A stretch of 64,000 bases of DNA from Mycobacterium intermedium (GCF_002086275.1 NZ_MVHT01000003.1:62001-126000), one strand, 5' to 3'; positions 18,586 through 27,779 are shown, numbered from the stretch's first letter. The notes: generated by a model from the letters alone, not told the origin. A program made the numbers and translations.

Positions 18586-18880
18586 TTACCTGCGCTTCAT
18601 GGCGGGATGATTTCGCGCCAGGAACGGCAGCATCAGCTCCGGGGTGCGACCCGGAAGAACTCTGCGGCCACCCGGTTGACGCGACCCGGGTATGACGACG
18701 GCGTTCCGGCCGCCAGGCCGTCGACTCCGGCCTTCGCCACTTGCTCGGCGGGAACCCACATGTTCCGCGGCAGGGCCGAATCGGCTTCCTCCTTGGTGGA
18801 GCCGGCCGCCTCACCGAAGCCGGTGTCCACCGGGCCAGGGCGCAACGCGGTGACGGTGACCCCGGTGCCTACCGGGCACA
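18586..18880 (-). pseudogene. C-terminal remnant of a short-chain dehydrogenase
   Basis: Only the C-terminal third of an SDR remains: TGVTVTALRPGPVDTGF, followed by VPAEQVAKAGVDGL and RVNRVAAEFFRVAPRS. The frame stops at 18633, but one frame over the DNA continues as LMLPFLARNHPAMKRR to a TAA at 18586, the expected end of this family. So there is both an N-terminal truncation and a one-base deletion near 18637. It abuts the end of the SRPBCC gene. A non-functional relic. Confidence 0.75.
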
Positions 18881-18895
18881 ACGTGCCGCGAGAAG

Positions 18896-19348
18896 CTAGT
18901 TGTCTTCGGCGAGTGCGGCCAACCGGTCTATCGACGCGCGTAGGTTGGCGGGGGTGGTCGCTCGGGCGCGAGGCAGGCGGGTGGCGTCGGTCAGCTCGGT
19001 CCAGTCGTAGGTATGGGTGACCTTGGTGCGCGTACTGGTTACCGGCTCCAGCTCCCAACGCCACAGATGGCCGGGCGGCTTGCTACCGGGTTCCGAAGGG
19101 CGCCAAGCGATTCGGCGCCGCTCGACGAACTCCACCACATGATTTTCGCGAACTGCACCAATGGTCAGCGACATCCGGAAGACGTCACCTACCCGATGCA
19201 CCCGCTGGCCCTCCGCGGCCTCGGCGAGGTTACCGTTGCCGTCCCAACTCGGCTGCCGCGACGGATCGGCGATCAATTCGAAAATCCGCTCCGCACTTGC
19301 CTCGATGTCTCGGCTTGCGCTGACGATGCGTTCGGCGGGGTCGGTCAT
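18896..19348 (-). CDS. SRPBCC (START-like) family protein
   Basis: A 150-residue protein of the polyketide cyclase/dehydrase-like SRPBCC fold. It has the opening VSASRDIEASAERIFELIADPSRQPSWDG, where Trp-Asp-Gly ends the first helix pair, a central beta-sheet (RRIAWRPSEPGS) and a long C-terminal helix. Such proteins bind hydrophobic ligands; the ligand is unknown. It begins one base after the stop of the upstream SDR on the same strand, so the two are probably co-transcribed. Confidence 0.8.
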   Translation of the reverse strand: MTDPAERIVSASRDIEASAERIFELIADPSRQPSWDGNGNLAEAAEGQRVHRVGDVFRMSLTIGAVRENHVVEFVERRRIAWRPSEPGSKPPGHLWRWELEPVTSTRTKVTHTYDWTELTDATRLPRARATTPANLRASIDRLAALAEDN

Positions 19349-19349
19349 G

Positions 19350-20042
19350 TCAACTCACTCGCAGCGCCTCGACGGGTCCGGACAGGTTGGCCTTGACGTG
19401 CCGGGTGAGGTCGTCGGCGAGCACCTCGGCCTCGCCGCGTTCCACACCGTCCACGATCTGCCTCGCGACGTCGCGGGGGTCGTTCTTGGGAACGTCAAAG
19501 GTGGAGGTCATGTCTGTATCTGTGTAGCCCAAATGCACTCCGGTGACCACGGTGCCCTGCGGCGCGAGTTCGATACGCAGTGTGTTGGTCGCCGACCAGA
19601 TGGCCGCTTTGGAATCACCATAGGCGCCGAAGCCGGGCACCCACGACAACACGGAATGAATGTCGACCAAAGCCCCGCCACCGTTGCGGGCCAGGATGGG
19701 CGCGAACGCTTGGGCGACGCGCAGTGCGCCAAAGTAGTTGGTGTCAAACACGGTTCGGATTTCGTCGATGTCGCTGGTAAGCAGCTGCGGCGCGCCGAGA
19801 ATTCCCGCGTTGTTCACCACAACATTGGCATCAGAAGCCGTAACTGCCAGCGCTGCAACCGATTCAGGGTCGGTTACATCCAACGCCACGCTGACCACCC
19901 GCGGGTCATCGCTTGGCCGGGGCGTCCGGGCCGTGGCGTACACCTTGGCCGCACCCCGTTGTAAGAACTCGTCCACGATCGCCTTGCCAAGCCCTCGCTG
20001 GCCGCCGGTGACCACGACCGTCGATCCCTGGATGCTGACCAT
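19350..20042 (-). CDS. Short-chain dehydrogenase/reductase
   Basis: A 230-residue classical SDR. It has the NAD(P)-binding TGGQRGLGKAI, NNAG (VVVNNAGILG), and the catalytic Ser with YGDSK. The start is ATG 20042, eight bases after AGGAG; an in-frame start further upstream is less likely. It is divergently transcribed from a CGNR zinc-finger regulator, with a perfect palindrome in between, so the regulator probably controls it. The substrate is unknown. Confidence 0.85.
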   Translation of the reverse strand: MVSIQGSTVVVTGGQRGLGKAIVDEFLQRGAAKVYATARTPRPSDDPRVVSVALDVTDPESVAALAVTASDANVVVNNAGILGAPQLLTSDIDEIRTVFDTNYFGALRVAQAFAPILARNGGGALVDIHSVLSWVPGFGAYGDSKAAIWSATNTLRIELAPQGTVVTGVHLGYTDTDMTSTFDVPKNDPRDVARQIVDGVERGEAEVLADDLTRHVKANLSGPVEALRVS

Positions 20043-20102
20043 AGTGCACACTCCTGACTTAGGTAAAAAGCTTTTGATTCTGTCATCGTAGTTGACCGCT
20101 CC

Positions 20103-20131
20103 GACATAGGCAAGTATCCTTTGCCTATGTC
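20103..20131. promoter_or_regulatory. Perfect 11-bp inverted repeat between divergent genes
   Basis: GACATAGGCAA (20103-20113) and TTGCCTATGTC (20121-20131) are exact reverse complements separated by 7 bases. The right arm covers the ATG of the CGNR regulator gene. A related half-site GACTTAGGTAA (9 of 11 matches) lies at 20056-20066, close to the SDR start. This is very probably an operator, most simply for the CGNR protein. Confidence 0.7.
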
Positions 20132-20723
20132 AGTCACGTGGTTTGCGTCACAGCGGTACCGGCTGGCGCCGGCGCCCGGCGGCTTGGGACTGGTCCAGGA
20201 TTTCCTTAACACCGTCGGCATCGGGGACTACGGCCCGGATCTACTGGCGGATCCCGAATTGGCCCGCGACTGGGCCGCGCGCGCGGCGCGTGCCTGGTCG
20301 GTGGTCCGCGGAGTCGACGCCCAGCCACCGTCACTGAGCGATTCGGATGTCGCCAAGCTGCACGCATTGCGCGGCACGATCGCAAAGCTGGTGGCCGGCG
20401 AGTCGACCCCTGGGCGCGTCGGATCCGTTACGGCGTCGTTCGCGGTGGCAGACACCGGCGAGGTAAGGCTTGAACCCGCAGGTAGCGGCTGGCGTTGGCT
20501 CGCTTCCGCGCTATGGGCGGAGATATTGCTCAGCCAGCAGGACGGCACCTGGCGGCGGATCAAGCGGTGTCACAATCACGCCTGCGCGTCGACTTTCTAC
20601 GACCGCTCCAAGAACAACAGCGGCGTCTGGCACGACGTCAGGACCTGCGGAAACGTCGCAAACTTGCGCGCGTCCCGCGCGCGTCGCCGCGAGCGCGAGG
20701 AAGCAAGGAACAGCGACATTTAG
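20127..20723 (+). CDS. ABATE/CGNR zinc-finger transcriptional regulator
   Basis: A 198-residue protein. The N-terminal ABATE-type domain (LVQDFLNTVG...) is followed by a C-terminal CGNR zinc finger: CHNHACASTFYDRSKNNSGVW, then TCGNVANLRASRARR. It therefore has Cys/Cys/Cys ligands and the family's CGN motif with Val in place of Arg. The family is described as stress-induced transcription regulators. The ATG at 20127 lies within the palindrome; a TTG at 20121 is an alternative start. Divergent to the SDR. Confidence 0.85.
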   Translation: MSVTWFASQRYRLAPAPGGLGLVQDFLNTVGIGDYGPDLLADPELARDWAARAARAWSVVRGVDAQPPSLSDSDVAKLHALRGTIAKLVAGESTPGRVGSVTASFAVADTGEVRLEPAGSGWRWLASALWAEILLSQQDGTWRRIKRCHNHACASTFYDRSKNNSGVWHDVRTCGNVANLRASRARRREREEARNSDI

Positions 20724-20728
20724 CCTGT

Positions 20729-20749
20729 GGAGTCGCTCAGCAGCGCTCC
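20729..20749 (+). terminator. Hairpin after the CGNR gene
   Basis: GGAG-T-CGCT, loop CAGC, then AGCG-CTCC form an 8-bp stem with one bulged base, directly after the stop codon. No U-tract follows, which is usual for mycobacterial terminators. Confidence 0.4.
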
Positions 20750-21082
20750 GCGCCTCGCCGCATGATCTTGAGGTCGGTGCCGATCTTGCGCTGACGAATC
20801 CTCCATCGGGAGCGCCGCGGGTCGCACGCCCGCGCCTTGATAGGCGCGACCGGGGCGAAGTCGGCACTTCGGTTCTCTGGCCGGGTTTGTGCTGTCGTCA
20901 CGATCGTTGGTCCTTCGTCAGTTTGGCGAACGTAAATCGCCTACTTGAACTTAACCTCAGATTGTTGACCAAAACGACAACTAGGTTAACGAAACAATAA
21001 CGGCCACTGTGCGTTCGGTCACATCAGTCCCGTGCACCTTATGACATCACAAAATTCGACGTTTAGAACCGCGTATGTTGGC
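20750..21082. other. Intergenic region, no gene recognised
   Basis: About 330 bp between the convergent CGNR and HxlR genes. The left part is GC-rich without convincing coding character. The right part (about 20935-21065) is unusually AT-rich, with many AAC/GTTAAC-like words (AACCTCAGATTGTTGACC, GGTTAACGAAAC). I see no RNA gene, repeat or domain-bearing reading frame; a short transcript or remnant cannot be excluded. Confidence 0.4.
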
Positions 21083-21568
21083 TCAGCGCTTGACAATTCG
21101 TGCGGTCGTCTCGGACAAAGCGACATCGTGGCCCGCCGCGCACCGAACTCGCAGTTCGACTGGCTCCCCGCATCCTTCATGAACCAATTCCATTGCGCTG
21201 GAATCGCCTTGCAACATCCTGCCGAACTCGATCAGGCTGACCAAGACCGGAAACAGGTCACGGCCGCGCTCGGTGAGCACGTATTCGTAGCGGGTGCGCT
21301 GCCCCGGCTGCTGGTACGGCTGTTTGGCCAACAGACCTGCCTCAACGAGCTGGCGCAGCCGTTTCGCGGCGATCTGTTCGGTTACCCCGGCACGGCGTGC
21401 CAACTCGTCGAAACGCCTTCCACCCCAGAAGGCTTCACGGAGCAACACCATGGCCGAATGCGTGCCGATGAGCTCTAGCGCTCGTTCCATCGGACACCAA
21501 TCCGCGGCCGTCCACCGGTCCCGATCGGCAAGCGGGCCCGACAACTTCATCGCGTCGGAACTGGTCAT
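21083..21568 (-). CDS. HxlR family winged-helix regulator
   Basis: A 161-residue protein with the HxlR signature. CPMERALELIGTHSAMVLLREAFWGGRRFDELARRAGVTEQIAAKRL covers the winged-helix domain, with the near-invariant Cys25, followed by LVEAGLLAKQPYQQPGQRTRYEYVLTERG (the wing). HxlR proteins sense aldehydes, redox state or other small molecules. It begins 4 bp after the PaaI-type thioesterase gene on the same strand, so the two are probably co-transcribed. The target is unknown. Confidence 0.88.
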   Translation of the reverse strand: MTSSDAMKLSGPLADRDRWTAADWCPMERALELIGTHSAMVLLREAFWGGRRFDELARRAGVTEQIAAKRLRQLVEAGLLAKQPYQQPGQRTRYEYVLTERGRDLFPVLVSLIEFGRMLQGDSSAMELVHEGCGEPVELRVRCAAGHDVALSETTARIVKR

Positions 21569-21572
21569 GTCG

Positions 21573-22088
21573 TCAGGGCCGGAATAGGAGACAATTGCTG
21601 GTCGCGCTAGCCAACAGTTTTCCGTTGTCGTCGGTCAGCACCGCCTCGGCGAGCGCGGTGCGCCGACCCAGATGCTTGACGGTTCCGGTGCAGGTCACGG
21701 GGCCCGTCTTGACGCTGATGGCACCGATGAAACGCACCTCCAGATCGAGGCTGGTGTATCCGACTCCCGCCGGCAACATGCTATGCACGGCGCAGGCCGC
21801 CGCCGAGTCCAACAGCGTCGCGTACACACCACCGTGAACGGATCCGATCGGGTTGTAATGCGACTCGGCCGGCGTCAGGGTGAAGACCGCCCGACCGTCC
21901 GCGACGGACTCCAGCCGGGCACCCAAGGTTTGCATGATCGGTGGCGGCGGAAGCTCCCCGTCGACCATCGCCTGCAGGAACTCCAACCCACTGCGACTGC
22001 GGGCGGCGCTGGCCGTGATGGCCGGGTCGGCCCACTCGATTACGCGGGTCCGGTCGGTTGCGGGCGCCTGGAAGACTGTGTCGGTCAT
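21573..22088 (-). CDS. PaaI-type hotdog thioesterase
   Basis: A 171-residue single hotdog-fold protein. NPIGSVHGGVYATLLDSAAACA carries the conserved HGG and the following catalytic helix of the PaaI family, and YTSLDLEVRFIGAI is the usual beta-strand pair. The expected reaction is hydrolysis of an acyl-CoA. It is immediately upstream of the HxlR gene and 54 bp downstream of the DUF2127 gene in the same direction. Confidence 0.85.
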   Translation of the reverse strand: MTDTVFQAPATDRTRVIEWADPAITASAARSRSGLEFLQAMVDGELPPPPIMQTLGARLESVADGRAVFTLTPAESHYNPIGSVHGGVYATLLDSAAACAVHSMLPAGVGYTSLDLEVRFIGAISVKTGPVTCTGTVKHLGRRTALAEAVLTDDNGKLLASATSNCLLFRP

Positions 22089-22142
22089 GCAGTCGAGTTT
22101 TGCCCGCTGACTAAACTTTGGTCAAGCCAGCTTCGGTGTTGT

Positions 22143-22922
22143 CTACCTCACGTCGACTTCCATCGCGGCGCGCTCGAGATCGAGCAGCTGCTCACCGTGC
22201 AATTCCTCGTCGTACGCCTTGCGACCGCCGCGCAGACCAAACAGCCGTTTCGACACCAGCAGGTAGACCACTGCCGCAATGTTGATGGCCAGGGTCGCCA
22301 CCCTGGTGACCGTGATGCCCTTGGTCAGGTCGTGTATCTCCAGCGGCAAGAAGATCGACGTGGCCACCACCGCGAAGTACTCCCCCCAACGTTTCAGCAG
22401 CCAAAGCCCGATCCCTTCGACGACCTGCAGCAGCGCGTAGACGGCAAGCAAGGCCGTGATCAGGGCCAACGTTGAGGGTTTGGCGGCCAGCGCCCGTTCC
22501 AGATGATGTATCGCCGACATCTGGTCCACTTTGAAGCCGGCCGCGCGGAAGATCGGCAGGTCGCGCTCGAGGGTGGCCTGAATGGACCCACGCGCACCGC
22601 GGAACTCCCACACCGCCCACGCAGCCAGGGCCAGAACCAGGGCCCGCAGCAGTCGTTCAACGCCGAGGGCTCGAATGATGATCGCTTGCCGCAGTGCCTT
22701 GCCGCGCATGATCAGTGGCGCATCCTCCGGACGGCCCCGGCCGTGAGGTTCACCGAGTGCGAAGTCACCGCAGCGCAGGCAGCGCCACACCTCACCGAGC
22801 TTCGTTTCCGCCCTGAGTCGTTCGGCTAGTGCCTCGTCGTCGGGTGCATAAGTGGCATGCCCGCTGATCGCGCAGGTGATCAGCTCCCACCGGTTGGTGC
22901 CGCGATTATCGCGCTTGCTCAC
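22143..22922 (-). CDS. DUF2127 membrane protein with N-terminal zinc-ribbon-like segment
   Basis: A 259-residue protein. The N-terminus has a WRCLRCGDF motif preceded by TCAISGH, which may bind a metal. This is followed by four hydrophobic helices (about residues 95-115, 155-175, 180-200, 210-230) in the DUF2127 layout, with EGIGLWLLKRWGEYFAVVAT as the most typical stretch. Function is unknown for the family. It lies upstream of the PaaI/HxlR pair. Confidence 0.75.
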   Translation of the reverse strand: MSKRDNRGTNRWELITCAISGHATYAPDDEALAERLRAETKLGEVWRCLRCGDFALGEPHGRGRPEDAPLIMRGKALRQAIIIRALGVERLLRALVLALAAWAVWEFRGARGSIQATLERDLPIFRAAGFKVDQMSAIHHLERALAAKPSTLALITALLAVYALLQVVEGIGLWLLKRWGEYFAVVATSIFLPLEIHDLTKGITVTRVATLAINIAAVVYLLVSKRLFGLRGGRKAYDEELHGEQLLDLERAAMEVDVR

Positions 22923-22960
22923 GTGCGCTCCTTCGTTGCCAGGATGCGCCGCTCATTCTT

Positions 22961-24367
22961 TCAGAACCGAAGCTTGCTTCGGGGACCTTGCGTTTGGGGA
23001 CTCACCGCGCCGAGCAATGCGGCGAGGTGGCCGACGGGGATCTCATCGAGGTGTTCGACGGCGTGGACGATGTCGGTGCGGAGTTTCTCGTCGCAGCAGG
23101 GTTCGGCAAGCCAGTGAAACTTGTCCACGACACGTTCCCAGCTCAATGGCCGGGTGGGCGACCCTTCGTAGTCGAATTCCTCGCGGCTGAATTGCCGTCC
23201 GTCGCGTGTCACCACGTGCACCCTGGCGGCGGTGCGCTGCGGATAACTTGCGGTGAGGTCGGCGGCGGGCTGCACTTCCACGCGCGCCAGTAGATCCTGC
23301 ACGTCGGCGCGCCGGATGCGCGCGGTCTCGAGTTGTTCGGGACCCACTGCTCCGTCGAGCAGTGCGACGGCGCTGAGGTACTTGAGGTTGTAGTCGGCCT
23401 GTTCCTTGGTCCGCGGGCGATCCTTGTTGCCGTACGCTCCGCCGCCGGCGATGTCATATGCGCCTTGAAAGACCGCGAGCGTTACGCGTTCGACGTCAGC
23501 GCCGCCCAGATCGTTGGCGTTGCGGATGGCAAGGGCCGTGTCGATAACGACTTGTCCGTGGATCAGCGAGCAGTACTGTTTGAGATAAGTGTGCTCGACT
23601 GCGGTCAGCCCCCGGTCGGCGGTGTGGAAATCGATGGGCTGACCGAGGAGCTGGACCAACCCCTGCGGTCCCTCGAAAACTGCTTTGGGCCCGGTGATTC
23701 CACGCCTTGCCAACATGGTTGTGTAGACAGCCCGCATCCCCGTGCTGGCCGGCGAGATGCCCTTCCAGTTCGATACCGGTTCCACGTGCACTGCCGCGAG
23801 AGAAATGTTGTCGACCGCGGACGCCGCAATGGCATTAGCGGTTGGTTCGGCATCCAGATCAAGCAGCTTGGATGATCCTGCCGCGACCGACATTGCCAGC
23901 TGCAGTGCGTGATTGAGACCGCGTGCCATGACGGGGACTTGGGCGCTGAAGCGGCACTGGACCTCATAAGCGACCGCCAGGGCCAACAGAAAGTCCGCTC
24001 CGCTGGCGTTGACGTGTTCGGCCACTGCGAGGATGGCACCGAAGTTGTCGGCCGGATGGCACAATCCACCTACGCTGAGGTAGGTGTCGAGAAGGTCGGC
24101 GTAGCGCACCAGCACCGCATTGAAAAATGCGGCCTGATCGATCGATACGCGCCCGCCACCGACGAGGGTCGCGGTGCGGCGACCGGAGAATTCCTCGGTC
24201 TGCTCCCGGATCTCCCCGATGAGCTCACCATCCAGTGCGCCGACAGCACATGCAATGCTGTCCAGCACATTGCGTTTCAGCAGCGCCATGTGCCGTGGGG
24301 ACAGGTCGCCAGGAGCGGCGTCAACAACGAAGGTCGCCAACTCGTCCACGACGTGGCTTTCTGCCAT
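22961..24367 (-). CDS. MmgE/PrpD family protein
   Basis: A 468-residue protein of the 2-methylcitrate dehydratase/cis-aconitate decarboxylase superfamily. It shows VLDSIACAVGALDGE near the N-terminus, a helical domain typical of the family (HPADNFGAILAVAEHVNASGADFLLA) and WKGISPASTGMRA. The true substrate varies widely in this family, so only the family name is safe. It stands alone, with gaps on both sides, and is transcribed toward DUF2127. Confidence 0.85.
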   Translation of the reverse strand: MAESHVVDELATFVVDAAPGDLSPRHMALLKRNVLDSIACAVGALDGELIGEIREQTEEFSGRRTATLVGGGRVSIDQAAFFNAVLVRYADLLDTYLSVGGLCHPADNFGAILAVAEHVNASGADFLLALAVAYEVQCRFSAQVPVMARGLNHALQLAMSVAAGSSKLLDLDAEPTANAIAASAVDNISLAAVHVEPVSNWKGISPASTGMRAVYTTMLARRGITGPKAVFEGPQGLVQLLGQPIDFHTADRGLTAVEHTYLKQYCSLIHGQVVIDTALAIRNANDLGGADVERVTLAVFQGAYDIAGGGAYGNKDRPRTKEQADYNLKYLSAVALLDGAVGPEQLETARIRRADVQDLLARVEVQPAADLTASYPQRTAARVHVVTRDGRQFSREEFDYEGSPTRPLSWERVVDKFHWLAEPCCDEKLRTDIVHAVEHLDEIPVGHLAALLGAVSPQTQGPRSKLRF

Positions 24368-24512
24368 GGCTTTTCGACCTTTCGTCGGCCGCTGCTATCT
24401 AGGAAACCCCGGTGGCCGGCCGGTGTCCAGGATGAATCCCACCCGTGCTCACCCACAGGTTCTGCGACCGATCACAGGAAACGTTCGACTCGATGGAGCG
24501 TGACTCCGCCAA

Positions 24513-25118
24513 TTAGACAGGGGCACGCCAAAGGATCAGCACGCGTCCGTAGCGCAGCCGGTGCACGCGAGCCTGCGGAAGTGTCGCATAGACATTTGCT
24601 CGCAGTTGGTCGAGTGTGTCCGGCGGCGGCCATTTGACAGGAGCCGTGTGCTCCCACTTGCCCTTGACGCGGTTCACCACCGCGCATCGCACCGCCGTCG
24701 TCAAATGCCAAAGGCCGTGCCGCAACGAGAATCTCACAAAGGTCACTACGGCCAGCGTTCCTCCTGGGACCACCAGCTCCGCCAGTCTTTCCAGGGCGGC
24801 GCGGGTGTTTTCGACGTGATGTAGGGCGGCATTGGACACCACCGCGTCGAATTCTGCATGGGGCAGTGCCGCCGTCATGACGTCCCCGTGCACCCAGCGG
24901 ATCGGTTTGTCAGCGAACCGGTCCTGCGCGCGCTGCAGTACTGGTGGGTCGACGTCGACCGCGGTGACATCCGGGATGCGCTGAGCCAACCGGGCCGCCA
25001 AGAAGCCGTCGCCACACCCAACGTCAAGAACGCGCATTGCGCCGGACGGTACCTGGGCGTCCAGCAGACCGTCGTAATGGATGTTGATGTTCCACGGTCG
25101 TTCCACTCCACCGGTCAT
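24513..25118 (-). CDS. Class I SAM-dependent methyltransferase
   Basis: About 201 residues from ATG 25118. The frame is open further upstream, but that extension overlaps the divergent SDR's 5' region and has no conserved character. Motif I is VLDVGCGDGF, motif II is TAVDVDP, and the post-I region has VHGDVMT and VVSNAALHHV. The sequence resembles small UbiE/Methyltransf_11 proteins. The substrate is unknown. Divergent to the SDR. Confidence 0.8.
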   Translation of the reverse strand: MTGGVERPWNINIHYDGLLDAQVPSGAMRVLDVGCGDGFLAARLAQRIPDVTAVDVDPPVLQRAQDRFADKPIRWVHGDVMTAALPHAEFDAVVSNAALHHVENTRAALERLAELVVPGGTLAVVTFVRFSLRHGLWHLTTAVRCAVVNRVKGKWEHTAPVKWPPPDTLDQLRANVYATLPQARVHRLRYGRVLILWRAPV

Positions 25119-25212
25119 ATCACGGCGCGGAGTATCGCGATTTTCGCGACCGCTACCGTACAAGGGCGGAAGCGCTTTGATAAGGACATATCGCATGGGC
25201 GAGGGGCATGGC

Positions 25213-26031
25213 ATGACAGATGTGCTGGCGGTCATCGGCGTAGGGGGTATGGGACAGTCGATCGCCCGACGGCTGGGCTCCGGCAAGACCGTGCTGCTGG
25301 CCGACTACAACGAAGAGACATTGAACTCAGTCACCTCATCGTTGTCTGCGGACGGGTATCGGGTGGAAAGCCGTCACGTCGATGTCTCGTCGGCAGAATC
25401 GGTGTGTGGCCTGGCCGAATATGCGGCGTCGTTGGGCAATGTCGCACAGGTGGCACACACCGCCGGACTGTCGCCGGCACAGGCTTCGGCCGACGCGATC
25501 CTGGCCGTAGATCTAGTCGGTGTCGCGTTGGTCCTACAAGCCTTCGGCGACGTCGTCGCTTCCAACGGAGCGGGCGTCGTGATCGCCAGCATGGCCGGCC
25601 ACATGTTTCCACCGCTGACCGCTGAGCAAACGCATGCCCTGGCCCACAACCCGGCCGGTGAGCTGCTCGATCTGGAGTTCCTTAGCCCCTATCGGGCCGC
25701 AGGTCCCGGCATCGCATACGCAATAGCCAAGCAAGCCAACCTCGTTCGGGTTCACGCCGCCAGCGCCCAGTGGGGAAAACGTGGAGCCCGTATCAATTCG
25801 ATCAGCCCCGGCATCATCTCGACGCCAATGGGGCAGCAGGAGTTGAACTCCCCGGTCGGAGACGGCATGCGGGCAATGATTGCCATGTCCGCGACCGGCC
25901 GCATCGGAACCCCCGACGAAATCGCCGCCGCGGCCGCATTCCTGCTGGGTCCGGAGGCAACCTTCATCACCGGAACGGACCTGCTGGTCGACGGCGGCGT
26001 CGTGGCAGCCGCTAGAGCTCAGACCAGGTAG
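25213..26031 (+). CDS. SDR family oxidoreductase
   Basis: A 272-residue SDR in which the nucleotide-binding loop is atypical (VIGVGGMGQSIARRL rather than TGxxxGxG). The active-site region reads YAIAKQANLVRVHA, with Tyr and Lys present, and the C-terminus has ISPGIISTPMGQQE and FITGTDLLVDGG. A long acidic or proline loop sits before the active site, as in a known mycobacterial subgroup. The start is ATG 25213 with GAGGGG upstream. The 3' end overlaps that of the SulP gene. Confidence 0.82.
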   Translation: MTDVLAVIGVGGMGQSIARRLGSGKTVLLADYNEETLNSVTSSLSADGYRVESRHVDVSSAESVCGLAEYAASLGNVAQVAHTAGLSPAQASADAILAVDLVGVALVLQAFGDVVASNGAGVVIASMAGHMFPPLTAEQTHALAHNPAGELLDLEFLSPYRAAGPGIAYAIAKQANLVRVHAASAQWGKRGARINSISPGIISTPMGQQELNSPVGDGMRAMIAMSATGRIGTPDEIAAAAAFLLGPEATFITGTDLLVDGGVVAAARAQTR

Positions 26032-27764
26032 TAGAGGTCCGGATCCTCCGCGGGTCCGATCGCCGACTTGCGGTGTGCGTACCGAACTGCCTTGAGGGTG
26101 GCGGAGAATTCCTTGTCCTCCTCGGGAAACAGCTGATCGGCAGGAAACCACTGTTGCAGCCCGACGTTGCTGAAGGCTTTCAGCAAGTCGGGACGCACCC
26201 CGGCCAACAACACCGTCACGTCACGCTCGGTCAGATCGCGAAGGAAGTGTTCGATTCGCTCGATGCACACAACATCGGGATGACGCACCCGTTTTAGCCG
26301 CAAGACCATGATCTTGCCTTGGTCATCTGTCTCGATCCGACGCTTCAGATCCGTCAGGTAGCTTTCCAATGCCGGTGCGGCACCGAAGAACAGCTCGCCC
26401 TCCAAGTCATAGATGACGGTGGTCGGATCCGCACTGTCACCCGGGAGGCGTTCGCGAACAACACGTTCGGGAGCCACGATGAGCTCTGTGGCCCTCAGCT
26501 TCGCCGCACGAGGGACGAAGAGCGCAATCGACAGGACCACGCCGAGCAGCACGGCCTTGTCGAGGTCGATGGCAACTCCGGTGAGTGCCGTCACGATCAC
26601 CAGCCCTGCGTCATACCTCGACGCTCTGACCGTATAGAACAGCCGTTTGAAATCAACCAGTCGCGCCGCGGTCACCAGAAGCAACCCTGCCAGCGCCGAC
26701 TGCGGCACATAGTGCAGTATCGGCGCAAACAACAACAGGGCCGCGGCAACCGTAGCGGCAGAGACGATTCCAGAGAACCGGGATGCCGCACCGGACTGGA
26801 AATTGATTGCCGATCGAGACAGCGACCCGGACCCGGGCAGGCTCTGGAAGAAGCCACCACCGAGATTGGCCAGGCCCTCCGCCATGATCTGACGGTTGTA
26901 GTCGATCTTCTGCTGGGTCTGGTGCGCAATGGCTTTGGCGATCGACAACGCCTCGATAATGCCGACGAACGCGATTGCCAACGCGCCCGAGGTCAGATGG
27001 GGCAGCCAGCTGGTGTCAACTTCTGGAATGTGTGGGCTCGGCAAGCTCCGTGGAACTTTTGCAGCGACCGCGACCGCGGTGTGACCCCCGGGGCCCGGAA
27101 CCGACCAACCCGCGAGGTAGGCGATGAGCCCGGTGACGATCAGCACCACAAGCATGTCGATTTGCGGCAGCCCATAGCGCTGCACAATCTTTCGCAGCAA
27201 TATAGCCAGGATTACCGCCGCGGCACTGAGTATCACGGCACGATAGTTGACCTTGTCGCCGTGGAACAGCGTGAGGTACACCCGCCGCAGCACATGCATG
27301 TGCCCGTTGCCTTTGTCCTTGACACCCAACGCATTACCCAACTGACCGACCGCAAGCAGTAGCGACGCGGCCGCCATGAAACCGATGATCACGGATTCGG
27401 AGATATAACGGGTCAGGTTGCCGAGCTTGAACACGGCGATGACGATCTGGAAGGCCCCAACCAGGACTGTCAGCAGGAAGAGAGCCTCAAACAGTTCTTT
27501 GGTGTTCTCGGGATCCAGGAAGGCGAGCGCGGTGAAGACCAGCAGTGAGATGGCGCTGGTCGGGCCGTTGATCAAGTGTGACGATGACCCGAAAATCGCA
27601 GCGATAGTTGTCACGACGATCGCCGAATAGACACCGAACCGCGGGTCGACGCCGGCGATCAACGCATAGGCGATCGCCTGCGGAAACGAGATAGCAGCGA
27701 CGGTGAGGCCGGCGACGACATCGGCTCTGCCTTTGATCAAATCGTAGTTGAATATGCGGCCCAA
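26019..27764 (-). CDS. SulP family anion permease with STAS domain
   Basis: A 581-residue SLC26/SulP transporter. The N-terminal membrane domain begins with DVVAGLTVAAISFPQAIAYALIAGVDPRFGVYSAIV and NGPTSAIS, has about 12 helices, and is followed by a cytosolic STAS domain (about residues 430-555, starting VIYDLEGELFFGAAP). Substrates of mycobacterial members include sulfate and bicarbonate; here sulfate is favoured by the periplasmic sulfate-binding-type protein encoded 15 bp upstream on the same strand. Confidence 0.9.
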   Translation of the reverse strand: MGRIFNYDLIKGRADVVAGLTVAAISFPQAIAYALIAGVDPRFGVYSAIVVTTIAAIFGSSSHLINGPTSAISLLVFTALAFLDPENTKELFEALFLLTVLVGAFQIVIAVFKLGNLTRYISESVIIGFMAAASLLLAVGQLGNALGVKDKGNGHMHVLRRVYLTLFHGDKVNYRAVILSAAAVILAILLRKIVQRYGLPQIDMLVVLIVTGLIAYLAGWSVPGPGGHTAVAVAAKVPRSLPSPHIPEVDTSWLPHLTSGALAIAFVGIIEALSIAKAIAHQTQQKIDYNRQIMAEGLANLGGGFFQSLPGSGSLSRSAINFQSGAASRFSGIVSAATVAAALLLFAPILHYVPQSALAGLLLVTAARLVDFKRLFYTVRASRYDAGLVIVTALTGVAIDLDKAVLLGVVLSIALFVPRAAKLRATELIVAPERVVRERLPGDSADPTTVIYDLEGELFFGAAPALESYLTDLKRRIETDDQGKIMVLRLKRVRHPDVVCIERIEHFLRDLTERDVTVLLAGVRPDLLKAFSNVGLQQWFPADQLFPEEDKEFSATLKAVRYAHRKSAIGPAEDPDLYYLV

Positions 27765-27779
27765 GGTTTCGGTCTTTCA

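Noticed and set aside
20750..21082. Small protein gene in the 330-bp gap
   Set aside because: Open frames exist, but they lack start signals, domains or codon bias consistent with neighbours.
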